Below are positions 8,591 to 18,514 of a stretch of 64,000 nucleotides of DNA, piece after piece. The stretch is from the NCBI RefSeq assembly GCF_050870875.2, contig NZ_CP194041.2, positions 2,170,001-2,234,000 of the forward strand, in the 5' to 3' direction. Made by a program: the position numbers and the translations under genes. Origin of the DNA: Agarivorans sp050870875. GTDB lineage: Bacteria > Pseudomonadota > Gammaproteobacteria > Enterobacterales > Celerinatantimonadaceae. The notes beneath the pieces are model-generated. The model worked only from the letters and a program-made list of their open reading frames with translations. It was not told the origin of the DNA and did not search any database. Within the stretch, counting starts at the first letter, position 1; each line of letters begins with the position of its first letter.

Positions 8591-9547
8591 ATTTAAAATA
8601 ACTCATTAATTGCGCAGCCATTGCTTGACTGGAAATGCGTATGCTAACGAGTTGTTGTTGGCGCTGGACTCGTTGTTACCTCTTAAAAAGATATCATGTC
8701 ACCGTCGCAATCTCGTTTGTAAGAGGATGCGCTGCTTGCGATTACGACGAGCTTACTAAAATTATGATGCAGCTAAGCACGATGCTTGGGTTTAGCGAAG
8801 TCTATTGCTTGTCTTTCTTTCAGAAGGAGACTGGAGCGTTTACATGGAAGTCGAAAAGCCTGATAAATAGTTAAGGAGTATTTATTGTTGGCTATCATTC
8901 AATAAAGTTTGGATATCTTCAAATTTCAGTTTCTTCTTCTCGTTCGTCATAAGTGAACTTATATCAATTGTTTTGCTTATCCAGTCATTTTTTCCAGTTA
9001 TTAATTCGTTTGAAAATGAAGATATGTTTTTTTTGGCAAGAGTTGATTATGCAAACTACGCTTTAGGTTTTACACCTACTAAGACAAGCGCTTGAATATT
9101 ATTTGAATACGGATCGTTCAATAATTAAACAGGTGAAACATTGGTTTTATATCCGCACCGCTTTAAATGGAGTCAATATGTTTATATTTTTTAAAAATGT
9201 ACTCGTGTCATCGCTCTGGTATTAACCACTGTATTTTGTATGAGTATGTTTGCTCGCTCTTAATGTCAGAGTGAAATTGTGAATATTTTCGCTCAAATTC
9301 CGCTTAAACATTACTCATTTTTTACTCTCAAAATCAGTGAGTTAACCGCGCATCTTTGAATAACGGATGACTATAGAGTTGTGCCGTTCGATGAATAAGC
9401 ACTCATGCTTTTGTCCTGCTATTCATGTGCTGCTGGGGAAGTGCTACTTATTGTTAATTACGGTGTGGTGTTTCATTTAATGACCAAATGATTATTAAAA
9501 GGTTGTGAGTTTATTGCTCTATACGTCAATAAAAATGGAGTTATATC
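8591..9547. other. Gene-poor stretch
   Basis: AT-rich, about 950 bp. A 79-codon frame (8635-8874) is rich in Cys and Trp and has no family features, so I do not call it. Around 9190-9265 a hydrophobic signal-peptide-like stretch can be read only by switching frame, suggesting a decayed short gene. The end of the stretch should hold the chemoreceptor promoter. Confidence 0.5.
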
Positions 9548-11527
9548 GTGTTTGGATTTTCAAAAAAATTATATTTAGGTTTTTCGGTGGTACTTATTCT
9601 TCTCTGTGTCGTGGGAAGCAGCGCTTATTTTGCCCTAATGAATGCGTCATCGGGATTTGAAGATTACCGATCTTTGGCTAGAGCCACTAATGCTGTCAGC
9701 CGTATTCAGGCCAATATGCTGATGGTGCGAATGAATGTGAAAGATTTTATTACGACCTCGTCCCAAAAAGATAAAGATGAGTTTGAATCGTATTGGCAGA
9801 AAACACAAAACTATATGAATGAGGCAAAAGGCATTATTTCTGACCCTAAACGTATTGGGGTTATTAAGGATATTGATGGTTTACTCAATGAATATAAAGC
9901 AGGTTTTTCACAGGTTGTTGTTCTTAAGGAACAAAGAAATGCACTGGTTAAAAATGTTTTAGATAGCAATGGTCCTTCAATTGAAAAGACACTGACTAAA
10001 ATACTAATGTCAGCAGCAGCTGAAGAAGATATGCATGTTGCACATAAAACTGCATTAGCGACTCGCAGTTTATTATTGGCTCGATTATATGTTGTAAAAT
10101 TTTTGATTTCTAATGAGCAATCTGATGTTGATCGAGTACATAAAGAGTTTTCTGATATAGATATGGAAATCAATGAGTTGGCTGATTATTTGCAGGGTCA
10201 AGTACAGATGGAACTGCTTAAGGATGCACAAAAAAGTATCAGCGAATATGAGACAGTTTTTGATGAGGTTGTTCAGGCAATAGCTGATCGTAATGTAATT
10301 ATTAATGGCACACTAAATCGAATTGGTCCAGTGGTTGCAAAAATGACAGAAGATCTAAAACTGTCGATTAAGAAAGATCAAGACATCCTTGGTCCTCAAT
10401 TGCAAGAAAGTAATCATAGTGCAGTCGTTATTATCGAGAGCATTGTGGCTGTTGCTTTAATATTTGGTATTGCTATTGCCTTCTTTATTACTCGTTCGAC
10501 AATGAATAGTTTAGGCGGTGATCCGTTATTGGTCACAAATATTGTTAGGCGTGTTGCCGAGGGGGATTTAGCGGTTGATTTACCCAGTCATAATGAACTC
10601 GATACTAGCTTGTATGCTGGTGTACGTATCATGGTTAAAAGTTTGCAGGATAAAGCAGTTCTTGCTCAGAAAATAGCTGATGGGGACCTCTCTTCTAAGA
10701 TTGTGTTAGCGTCTGATAAAGATGTATTAGGCCTTGCTTTGCAAGAAATGGTACAGAACTTAAATGATATTTTAAGTGAGATCCAAAGCTCGGGAGATCA
10801 AATTGCAGCTGGCAGTGCAGAGGTCTCGAGTGTAAGTCAGTCACTTGCACAGGGGGCTACAATACAAAAAGATAGCTTACAAACTATTTCTGTAGCATTA
10901 GAGCAGTTGTCAACACAAACAGGCTTAAACGCAAATGGCGCCAATGATGCTCGAAAATTAGCTGAGACGGCTCAGCAAGCGGTATCTGATGGACAGAATC
11001 ATATGAAAGAGATGGTTGAAGCGATGAATGAGATTAAGGAAGCGGGTGAAAGTATCGCCGTGTTTATCCAAACTATTGATGGCATCGCAGAGCAAACAAA
11101 TCTACTCGCTTTAAATGCAGCGATAGAAGCGGCACGAGCAGGAGAGCAAGGTAGAGGGTTCGCAGTTGTTGCCGATGAAGTGAGAGGGTTAGCTTCGAGA
11201 AGTACGCAAGCGGCATCAGAAACGGCTAAATTGATACAATTGTCATCAAATAAAACACTCAACGGTGTTGTGATTGCAGAAAAAACAGAGAAAGCACTGC
11301 TCGCTGTGTTTAGCGGTATTAACGAGACCACTGATTTGGTGGCGGGTATTGCTGCGGCCAGCAATGAACAAGCACTTGCGGTTGATGAAGTAACCCAATC
11401 AATTGCATCGGTTGGAGATGTTGTTGATCAAAATGCAGCAGCTTCGGTTGAAGGAGCCGCAGCAGCCGAAGAGTTAAGCGGTCAAAGTATTGCGATGAAA
11501 GAGGCATTGGCCCATTTCACCTTATAA
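9548..11527 (+). CDS. Methyl-accepting chemotaxis protein with HBM-like sensor
   Basis: A 659-residue chemoreceptor. The GTG start at 9548 has GGAG seven bases upstream. An N-terminal TM helix (residues ~8-30) is followed by a long all-helical periplasmic region (~35-290, two bundles in HBM style). A second TM (VVIIESIVAVALIFGIAIAF), HAMP (~325-375) and the cytoplasmic signalling domain follow. The hairpin tip EQTNLLALNAAIEAARAGEQ GRGFAVVADEVR is canonical for CheA/CheW contact. HBM receptors often sense small organic acids; the ligand here is unknown. It is a single gene, with no other che genes nearby. Confidence 0.92.
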   Translation: MFGFSKKLYLGFSVVLILLCVVGSSAYFALMNASSGFEDYRSLARATNAVSRIQANMLMVRMNVKDFITTSSQKDKDEFESYWQKTQNYMNEAKGIISDPKRIGVIKDIDGLLNEYKAGFSQVVVLKEQRNALVKNVLDSNGPSIEKTLTKILMSAAAEEDMHVAHKTALATRSLLLARLYVVKFLISNEQSDVDRVHKEFSDIDMEINELADYLQGQVQMELLKDAQKSISEYETVFDEVVQAIADRNVIINGTLNRIGPVVAKMTEDLKLSIKKDQDILGPQLQESNHSAVVIIESIVAVALIFGIAIAFFITRSTMNSLGGDPLLVTNIVRRVAEGDLAVDLPSHNELDTSLYAGVRIMVKSLQDKAVLAQKIADGDLSSKIVLASDKDVLGLALQEMVQNLNDILSEIQSSGDQIAAGSAEVSSVSQSLAQGATIQKDSLQTISVALEQLSTQTGLNANGANDARKLAETAQQAVSDGQNHMKEMVEAMNEIKEAGESIAVFIQTIDGIAEQTNLLALNAAIEAARAGEQGRGFAVVADEVRGLASRSTQAASETAKLIQLSSNKTLNGVVIAEKTEKALLAVFSGINETTDLVAGIAAASNEQALAVDEVTQSIASVGDVVDQNAAASVEGAAAAEELSGQSIAMKEALAHFTL

Positions 11528-11774
11528 TAGATGATGGGAATAAAACGAATAGAATAAAATGGGTGCTCTTCTTAGTAGGTTTGAGAGCACTCATCATTCT
11601 GTGTTCGCTAATTTTGATTAGATGTTTAGGATATCATCCAGACGTCTATCAAAGTGAATTGCCAGTTGAGGCAATGTTATATTTCAATTCGGAATTGGCA
11701 TTGTCTATTTACTGCAATTTAATATGCCTGCATAAAGAAGCTTAAGAACCTGCTTTAATCAGGTAACTCCGCTT

Positions 11775-12659
11775 TTATATGACATGATTATCGATACTTT
11801 TTTTACGATTTAATGTTAGCTCGCCATCGATGTGGATGTCTCGCTGTGGGAAAGCAATTACAATATTTTGTTCTGCAAATAGTTCATCGATCCGAAAGCG
11901 GATTTCACTGCTTACCTGTCTAAGTTGCCCTTCCATGTTGGCGTCCATCCAGAAGTACACGATAAACGCTAAAGCATTGTCACCAAAATCATTAAATATC
12001 ACCGTTGGTGCGGGGGTCGTCAGCACTGAAGTTTGTTCTTTTACTGCTTGTTCTATCAGTTGAGCGACTTTTCGGCAAGGAGAGCCATAGGCTACGCCAA
12101 TGCTAATTGAAGTGCGAGTTTTGTTGTCAATGAGAGTCCAATTAACCACGGTATTTTCAAGTAATTTACTATTCGGAATGAGCAAGTGGACGCCATCAGT
12201 GCGTCGGATCCGAGTGGAGCGGGTATTGATGGCCTCTACATTCCCTTTTACATTATCGACTTCCAAAAAATCACCAATTTTAATCGGTCTCTCCCACATT
12301 AATATCCAACCGCTTATAAAGTTATTGATGATATTCTGAGCACCAAAACCGACGCCAATTGCAACCGCACCAGAGAGAAAGGCAAAAGCAGTAATCGGGA
12401 CATTGATCAAATCTAGAGTGGTGATCCCCATGACTAATATACCGAGTACATAGGTGATGCGAGTGACTAAATGAATTAAATCAGGGGCGACTTTTTGCCG
12501 AGTCATGCGATTTGTGAGTAGCTTTACAATGGTTCTAAGGGATAAATACCCAACGAATAACAAACAAGGAATGATGAGCAAGTCACCAGCACTAATTGCT
12601 TTGTCTTGAATGTGGAATATGGGTGTCTTCAGTAAGCTTGCTAAACTGTCAATGGTCAC
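11775..12659 (-). CDS. MscS-family mechanosensitive channel
   Basis: A 294-residue small-conductance channel homolog. Three hydrophobic helices precede the pore-lining TM3, recognisable from AFAFLSGAVAIGVGFGAQNIINNFISGW with its small-residue packing. The beta domain follows (RPIKIGDFLEVDNVKGNVEAI) and then the alpha/beta C-terminal domain (ISIGVAYGSP...). Length and layout match simple MscS proteins; a role in releasing solutes on hypo-osmotic shock is inferred from the family. Divergent from a second MscS-like gene. Confidence 0.9.
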   Translation of the reverse strand: MTIDSLASLLKTPIFHIQDKAISAGDLLIIPCLLFVGYLSLRTIVKLLTNRMTRQKVAPDLIHLVTRITYVLGILVMGITTLDLINVPITAFAFLSGAVAIGVGFGAQNIINNFISGWILMWERPIKIGDFLEVDNVKGNVEAINTRSTRIRRTDGVHLLIPNSKLLENTVVNWTLIDNKTRTSISIGVAYGSPCRKVAQLIEQAVKEQTSVLTTPAPTVIFNDFGDNALAFIVYFWMDANMEGQLRQVSSEIRFRIDELFAEQNIVIAFPQRDIHIDGELTLNRKKSIDNHVI

Positions 12660-12804
12660 GGACTATCCTTGTGAAAAATTCGTAGCCGCGTCGGGACGGC
12701 CTTTGCCTGTATCGAGCAGCATCTATAAATCAAAGTTAACTTGTAATCAATTGTGTCTAGTTTAAATAAGATGCTAGAGTTGTGCGTTAATTTTTACTGC
12801 GTGA

Positions 12805-13662
12805 ATGAGTCAGTATTGTGTTATGAACTATTTAAGTCAATTTGTCCAAAATAAACTAGTGCTAACCGTTGGGGTGATTCTTTTTACCTTCCTGGTCAAA
12901 TTTGTTGCTGTTAAATTGATAGATAAACAGCAAAAAAATAATGGTAAGGACCATCGAGACCTGATTAGTAACGTTAAAAATTTTCTTATTTTCATATTAG
13001 TCTTATTGCTATTCAATTTATGGGCTGGCGAATTGCAAAAATTTGCATTTTCTTTAGCGGCATTTGCAGTTGCGATAGTGCTAGCAACCAAAGAGTTTAT
13101 TCAATGCATCATTGGTTTTTTCTATCTGATGTCAACTCGTCCCTTTCGGGCGGGGGAGTGGATCCAAGTTGATAACACTGTAGGGGAAGTTTCCCAATTG
13201 GATTGGATAAAAACCACAGTATTGGAAATTAATATCAATACTTATCAATACACAGGTAAAACCCTGTTTATTCCCAATAATAAATTAATTACCAGCACAA
13301 TCAAAAACTTAAACTTTATGAAGCGTTATGCGGTGCATCATTTTGTGCTGGTGCGAGATACCATGATTAACCCTTTTAGTTTTGTTGCTCAATTGGCTGA
13401 AAATGCTGAAAGCTACTGTAATGACTTTGAAGACGTCGCAGCTCGTTACAACCAGTCTATCGAGCGAAAAATGGGGGGCGCAATCGTTGGGCCGAAACCG
13501 CAATTGGAAGTTGGCACCACTGAACTTGGTTATATGAAAATAGAGTTTACAGTGTTTTGTCCGACCGAAAAGGCAATGGAAATAGAGCAACAACTAACTG
13601 CTGATTTCATGCGTTTATGTTTGGCTGAGCAACAAAAACTAGGAGAAGTTTTGGTTAAATAA
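12805..13662 (+). CDS. MscS-like inner-membrane channel, divergent
   Basis: A 285-residue MscS-superfamily protein with two N-terminal TM helices, a TM3-like helix (FAFSLAAFAVAIVLATKEFIQ) and the beta-domain motif RPFRAGEWIQVDNTVGEV. An extended C-terminal soluble region follows. TM3 lacks the neat Gly/Ala pattern of MscS, so gating may differ. The start is uncertain: ATGs at 12805 and 12823 are both possible and neither has a good ribosome site. Confidence 0.8.
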   Translation: MSQYCVMNYLSQFVQNKLVLTVGVILFTFLVKFVAVKLIDKQQKNNGKDHRDLISNVKNFLIFILVLLLFNLWAGELQKFAFSLAAFAVAIVLATKEFIQCIIGFFYLMSTRPFRAGEWIQVDNTVGEVSQLDWIKTTVLEININTYQYTGKTLFIPNNKLITSTIKNLNFMKRYAVHHFVLVRDTMINPFSFVAQLAENAESYCNDFEDVAARYNQSIERKMGGAIVGPKPQLEVGTTELGYMKIEFTVFCPTEKAMEIEQQLTADFMRLCLAEQQKLGEVLVK

Positions 13663-13952
13663 GAGGCCGCTTTTATAAAGCCTATTGAGATAGCGGGTCT
13701 TACTATCGATTGAAAGCTCTTTGTTGGGCTTTTTGTCTATGTGTGGTCGAGCACATCATAAGGGATGTGTTTATGCAGGGGGCTCTGCGGAGTCAAAACA
13801 CTCAAAACCGACACATAGCGGTAAATCGTCGCTTTTATTCGCGCTTTGCGATGATCTTTTCAACGCTTAGTTGATGGTCGCTTGTACTAAGTTAAAGAAT
13901 CAGGGATTATACGGAATTATTTTGTATGAACTGTTTTTATAGGTAGGCTGGT

Positions 13953-15617
13953 ATGAGTGAGGCGGAAAATCGCCCTAGCAATTTCATTCGTCATATTATT
14001 GATGAAGATCTTAAGTCAGGAAAACACACTAGCGTTCATACGCGTTTTCCTCCAGAGCCAAATGGCTATTTACACATCGGCCATGCGAAGTCGATCTGTT
14101 TAAATTTTGGAATTGCTCAGGATTACCATGGCGCGTGTAATCTACGTTTTGACGACACGAACCCAGAAAAAGAAGATATCGATTACGTTAACTCGATCCA
14201 GCAAGACGTTAAGTGGCTAGGATTCGACTGGGATGGCGAGGTTCGTTATTCATCAAATTACTTTGACCAGTTGTATGGCTATGCGCTAGAGCTGATTGAA
14301 AAAGGCTTGGCTTATGTTTGTTTCTTAAACGGGGATGAAGCTCGGGAATATCGTGGCACCTTGAACAAGCCAGGGAAGAACAGCCCATATCGTGATACTT
14401 CGGTTGAAGAAAATTTAAGTCTGTTCGAAAAAATGCGCGCTGGTGGATTTAAAGAAGGCGAGTGTTCATTGCGAGCCAAGATCGATATGAGTTCATCGTT
14501 CATGTGTATGCGAGATCCGATCATTTATCGAATTCGTTTTGCTCACCACCATCAAACGGCAGATAAATGGTGCATCTACCCGATGTACGATTTTACGCAT
14601 TGTATTTCTGATGCTATCGAAGGCATCACTCATTCGCTATGTACCTTAGAATTTCAAGACAATCGTCGTTTATACGATTGGGTATTAGAGAATATTACGA
14701 TTGATAGCATTCCACATCAGTATGAATTTTCACGTTTAAATCTCGAATATACCGTGATGTCTAAGCGCAAGCTAAATACCTTGGTGACAGACCATCATGT
14801 AAATGGTTGGAATGACCCTCGTATGTTAACTATTGCTGGCTTACGTCGCCGTGGTTATACCTCAGCTTCTATTGTCGAGTTCTGTAAACGGATTGGTGTC
14901 ACTAAGATGGAAAACATGGTTGAGATGCCAATGTTGGAAGCTTGTATTCGTGAAGACCTCAATACCAATGCACCTCGAGCGATGGCAGTATTGGATCCGA
15001 TTAAAGTGGTGATTGAAAATTACCCAGAAAATCAAACTGAGGATTTGCTTGCACCAATTCATCCAAGCGAAGATCGGGGAGAGCGAGTCGTTCCATTTAG
15101 TCGAGAACTATATATTGAAGCGGAAGATTTCCGCGAAGAAGCCAATAAGAAATTTAAACGTTTAGTCTTGGGTAAAGAAGTTCGCTTACGTAACGCTTAT
15201 ATGATCAAAGCAGAGCGTTGTGACAAAGACGCAGACGGCAAAGTGACCACTGTTTATTGTAGTTACGATGACACGACGTTAGGTAAAAATCCGGCTGATG
15301 GACGCAAGCCTAAAGGGGTGATCCATTGGGTTTCTGCAAAACATGCTAAACCGGCTGAGATCCGTCTTTATGATCGTTTATTCACGGTGCCAAATCCTGC
15401 TGCGGAAGAGGATTTCACCAAAGTACTAAATCCTGAGTCCTTGGTCGTTAAAAAGGCTTTTGTAGAACCGAGTTTAATTGATGCGGTTGCCGAACAAGCC
15501 TACCAATTTGAACGTCAAGGTTATTTTTGTGCTGATAATGTTGATTCCAGTCGCGAGCATTTAGTGTTTAATCGCACCGTGGGCTTGCGGGATACTTGGG
15601 CTAAAACCGGTGAGTAA
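13953..15617 (+). CDS. glnS: Glutaminyl-tRNA synthetase
   Basis: A 554-residue class I synthetase charging tRNA-Gln. It carries the HIGH-type motif (PEPNGYLHIGHAKSI, ~residue 33) and the KMSKS equivalent VMSKRKL (~residue 270). FDDTNPEKED and QFSRLNLEYT-like text are typical of GlnRS. The C-terminal anticodon-binding beta-barrels are complete. Length equals E. coli GlnRS (554). A GlnS rather than the GatCAB route fits a gammaproteobacterium. The preceding ~290 bp hold no gene. Confidence 0.97.
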   Translation: MSEAENRPSNFIRHIIDEDLKSGKHTSVHTRFPPEPNGYLHIGHAKSICLNFGIAQDYHGACNLRFDDTNPEKEDIDYVNSIQQDVKWLGFDWDGEVRYSSNYFDQLYGYALELIEKGLAYVCFLNGDEAREYRGTLNKPGKNSPYRDTSVEENLSLFEKMRAGGFKEGECSLRAKIDMSSSFMCMRDPIIYRIRFAHHHQTADKWCIYPMYDFTHCISDAIEGITHSLCTLEFQDNRRLYDWVLENITIDSIPHQYEFSRLNLEYTVMSKRKLNTLVTDHHVNGWNDPRMLTIAGLRRRGYTSASIVEFCKRIGVTKMENMVEMPMLEACIREDLNTNAPRAMAVLDPIKVVIENYPENQTEDLLAPIHPSEDRGERVVPFSRELYIEAEDFREEANKKFKRLVLGKEVRLRNAYMIKAERCDKDADGKVTTVYCSYDDTTLGKNPADGRKPKGVIHWVSAKHAKPAEIRLYDRLFTVPNPAAEEDFTKVLNPESLVVKKAFVEPSLIDAVAEQAYQFERQGYFCADNVDSSREHLVFNRTVGLRDTWAKTGE

Positions 15618-15666
15618 TGGCTTTTTGTCAGCTTACAACTCTCAATGATTTGAAGGAATTCTGTCG

Positions 15667-16302
15667 ATGGGCAAGAACCAAATAGTTAGCCAAGCGGATG
15701 CCTTAAAAGGCCGAGAAGAGGCGATTTGCTTAGATGGCATTCATGCAGTAAACGGGAGTGATTACCTTGCTGGCGTTTCTAATGGCTTGAGCGAAGCCTA
15801 TTTTGCTTTGGGTTGTTTTTGGGGCGCCGAGCGTTTGTTTTGGCAACAGCAGGGGGTGGTGTCCACAGCGGTTGGTTACGCGGGGGGCTACACGCCTAAT
15901 CCTAGCTATGACGAAGTCTGTACTGGGTTAACTGCGCATGCTGAAGCCGTGCGAGTCATTTATGACCCAACGGTGATTACTTATCAAGCGCTGTTAACTT
16001 GTTTTTTTGAGCAGCATGATCCCACTCAGGGAATGCGCCAAGGTGGTGATGTTGGCAGCCAATATCGTTCGATGATTTTTACTTTGAGTCGCGAACAGGC
16101 AGCACTTGCGGAGCAAGCGCAACGAAGCTACCAGCAGGCATTGAACAGCGAGGGCTTGGCGAAGGCAATTAGTACTGAAATTGTTGAGTTTGATAAATTT
16201 TATTATGCTGAGTCAGAACATCAGCAGTATTTGCACAAGAACCCTAATGGCTATTGTGGTTTGGGTGGTTTAGGGGTTTGCCTACCGCCTTGGCTGCAAT
16301 AA
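15667..16302 (+). CDS. msrA: Peptide methionine sulfoxide reductase A
   Basis: A 211-residue MsrA that reduces the S-epimer of methionine sulfoxide in proteins. The active-site motif GCFWGAER with catalytic Cys is at ~residue 50, and conserved VGYAGG and FFEQHDPT follow. C-terminal cysteines in GYCGLGGLGVC serve recycling. The N-terminal ~40 residues resemble the E. coli-type extended MsrA. It begins 49 bp after glnS and ends at a strong terminator, so it may be co-transcribed with glnS. Confidence 0.96.
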   Translation: MGKNQIVSQADALKGREEAICLDGIHAVNGSDYLAGVSNGLSEAYFALGCFWGAERLFWQQQGVVSTAVGYAGGYTPNPSYDEVCTGLTAHAEAVRVIYDPTVITYQALLTCFFEQHDPTQGMRQGGDVGSQYRSMIFTLSREQAALAEQAQRSYQQALNSEGLAKAISTEIVEFDKFYYAESEHQQYLHKNPNGYCGLGGLGVCLPPWLQ

Positions 16303-16320
16303 GACTTTGTTGGTTTAAAA

Positions 16321-16345
16321 AAGCAGCGTATACGCTGCTTTTTTT
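16321..16345 (+). terminator. Rho-independent terminator after msrA
   Basis: AAGCAGCGTATACGCTGCTT, a perfect palindromic stem, followed by a T-run. A's upstream would make it bidirectional. Confidence 0.92.
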
Positions 16346-16361
16346 ATTAGCGATGAGGTTA

Positions 16362-16524
16362 ATACCAATCTGAGTACTTATATGATTAATTTATTGCGCA
16401 GAATAAATCTGTCGATAACAAGGCATGCAACGCAGTAACTGGTGGCTCTAATTACAAGATACATTACGCAGTTAGCGCTGATTTAGATCCGCAAGAATGA
16501 ACCGATAATGAGTTAGATTGGTAT
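16362..16524. mobile_element. 163-bp MITE-like element, copy 1
   Basis: Ends are perfect 10-bp inverted repeats (ATACCAATCT ... AGATTGGTAT). The interior (ATGATTAATTTATTGCGCAG, CAAGATACATTACGCAG) is shared with 27198-27360, which has exactly the same length. It has no coding capacity, so it must be moved by a transposase encoded elsewhere. Confidence 0.8.
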
Positions 16525-16694
16525 CAATCGAACTGTCGGAGAGTTATTTATTTTTAGTGGATATTCGCGACGTTATTCAGCTGATTCACCGAGAAATTTA
16601 ATTTATGAGTGAGAGTACAAGGCGAGCTTTCGGGCTTAAGGCGACCAAATAAAACGATAGACAAAGGGGAGTAAGAACTCCCCTGTGCTTTGGA

Positions 16695-16922
16695 CTAGCC
16701 GCGCAGTTTTAAGATACTAATTTGGTGGTTAATACCAAACTGTTCGGCTGCCTGTTTAAATCCGAGCTCCAAGCTTTCAAAACTCAAGCTTGATGTAAAC
16801 TCCATACACAAAATGTCGCGTTCTTGCTCGATATTCCATAATACGGCTTCATCGGCAGTGGCACTTTGGAGTAATGGTAGAGCTTGGGTAATTGCTGCGC
16901 AAATTTTTGCTTTATATCTCAT
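16695..16922 (-). CDS. Small conserved-looking hypothetical protein
   Basis: A 75-residue protein of unknown function. AAAGGTG lies a few bases before the ATG, a good ribosome site, and no stronger frame competes. The sequence is mixed alpha/beta with two Cys (IQERD-like ILCMEF), no signal peptide and no TM segment. It stands alone between the MITE and the Lon-domain gene. I cannot assign a family. Confidence 0.6.
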   Translation of the reverse strand: MRYKAKICAAITQALPLLQSATADEAVLWNIEQERDILCMEFTSSLSFESLELGFKQAAEQFGINHQISILKLRG

Positions 16923-17209
16923 GAATCACCTTTAGGAAAGTAAACTTCGCAGACGGTCTACTTTCTAACATCTAGATATTAATCATTCCAAGGGTAATAG
17001 GGTGTAAGCAAATCAGGACTTTTGCCCTGATAACAGACTTCCGCAAACACGCCTGTCATCATCCATGACTGAATTATAATAAAGCAATTTGCCATTTAAG
17101 GCTGTGTAAAAGTTCGCAAATTATAATCAAAATGACACGATTGACTATTTCTTGAGCGTGATGACCTTTTTTTGTGACTGTAGGTCGATGATGTAGAACT
17201 GAAACTAAG

Positions 17210-17779
17210 CTAATCTTCGTCGATGTCAATTTCTGGAAGTAAGTGTAAAACTAAATTACTCAGAGTAGGAAAGCTATTTTCTTTTAAAATTTGGTTCTTT
17301 GCGGTGGTTGAAAATGGTAATAGTTCTAGCCAGCGTAATACCACCCAGCGTGGATCTTCATAGTCGAGATAATCTGGATGTTGTTTGTAGATTGGATGAC
17401 GTTCAAGCACTTCTTTGAGTTTGCTTGTCATTTGTTGATTGTTTATTGCCTCCGAGCTGTCTTCCCACTCGGGGATTTTTAGAATGAGTCCACTAAGAAG
17501 GTTATCGTCAGCTTGGCTGATATCGGTGATAGAAACACGTTCGATAGCCTGAATGGAAATGCCTAACATCCCATCTTTTAACTGTTCAAAATCTTCGATA
17601 AGACAGAGTACACCGATGTCATTATCGGTGTTGTTGTGAGTTGGTTGGCATAATACAAATCCCTGTTGATTTTCACTTGCTAAGGCGACTAAGCGGAGAT
17701 AACGAGGTTCAAAAATCCGCAGTTTACTTCGTCCGCCGGGCAGCATAAAAAGAGCTAAAGGGAATAAGGGTAGTCGCAT
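17210..17779 (-). CDS. LON N-terminal-domain protein
   Basis: A 189-residue protein that matches the substrate-binding N-domain of Lon protease alone. It opens with PLFPLALFMLPGGRSKLRIFEPRYLRLV, the family signature, followed by GVLCLIEDFEQLKDGMLGI and a helical C-terminal half (FSTTAKNQILKE, LLPEIDIDED). There is no AAA+ or protease domain, so it is not a Lon protease. Stand-alone proteins of this kind are widespread with unproven function. AGGTGA precedes the ATG. Confidence 0.88.
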   Translation of the reverse strand: MRLPLFPLALFMLPGGRSKLRIFEPRYLRLVALASENQQGFVLCQPTHNNTDNDIGVLCLIEDFEQLKDGMLGISIQAIERVSITDISQADDNLLSGLILKIPEWEDSSEAINNQQMTSKLKEVLERHPIYKQHPDYLDYEDPRWVVLRWLELLPFSTTAKNQILKENSFPTLSNLVLHLLPEIDIDED

Positions 17780-18331
17780 AGTTCACCTAAATGGGGCTTG
17801 GCTTATTTGGTGCCTGTTGAGCTTTATGTTTTGGGTCAGGGGCAACGCGCGGTTGTCGCGATGCATATCGTTTAATCAGTTAAGCACACATATTGTAACT
17901 TTTCCTTGAAAGAATAAGAAACGAGTTTTCTACCGTACCGTTATTACTTGGATGTTTCCTCGGTGAAAAAACGATGAAATCCTTGTATCAACTAGGTTCA
18001 CCGAGATATTTGGAATAAAATGAGTGATAAAGGAGTCATGTTGGCAAGGCTATTTTTGTTCAGGCATTGCAAATAGTCTGCCGGCTAATAAGTAGGGATT
18101 CCTCCCAAGTTCGCAGTAAAGGTGATTTGGTATGTTTTACAATGAGAGTTTTACGCCATAGCTAATGTCTGGTTGTCGAGATGAAGTCTAACTTGGGATG
18201 CGAGTATGTCATTGACTAAGAAATTGTATTTATGGGTATTATGAGATTTAAATAGTGTTTTGAGTATTTGTTTGTTCAATTTAATAATTCTTAGAGTTAT
18301 TATTCTAAGGTCTATTGAGAGAGAGCCAATT
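17780..18331. other. Intergenic stretch, nothing recognised
   Basis: About 550 AT-rich bases with no plausible gene, repeat or strong hairpin that I could see. Promoters for the Lon-domain gene (leftward) and the small gene at 18332 (rightward) must lie here. Confidence 0.4.
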
Positions 18332-18514
18332 ATGCAACAGATCCATCGAGAGTTTGATCAGTTACTATCTCCGCTCGAACAACTTCAATCGCTGTGTGAT
18401 AGATTACCTGATGCAGAACTAAGATCGCAGTTAATCAAACAAATTGCTTCAATCAGAGAGCAAAATGAACAAGCTAAACAAGAGCTATGTTCGCTGTTAA
18501 ATCGTAATTCCTAG
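18332..18514 (+). CDS. Small coiled-coil hypothetical protein
   Basis: A 60-residue protein starting at the ATG at 18332 (MQQIHREFDQLLSPLEQL), with GAGAGAG upstream. A longer frame from 18260 adds an unlikely hydrophobic leader. The protein is almost wholly charged helix with Leu at heptad spacing, so probably a coiled coil. It is convergent with the J-domain gene and shares its CTAG stop. Function unknown. Confidence 0.55.
   Translation: MQQIHREFDQLLSPLEQLQSLCDRLPDAELRSQLIKQIASIREQNEQAKQELCSLLNRNS

Noticed and set aside
8635..8874. 79-codon frame after the malS terminator
   Set aside because: Cys/Trp-rich, no family features, no good ribosome site; probably chance.
11563..11745. 60-codon hydrophobic frame after the chemoreceptor
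   Set aside because: No ribosome site and sequence looks random; could be a small membrane protein but I cannot support it.
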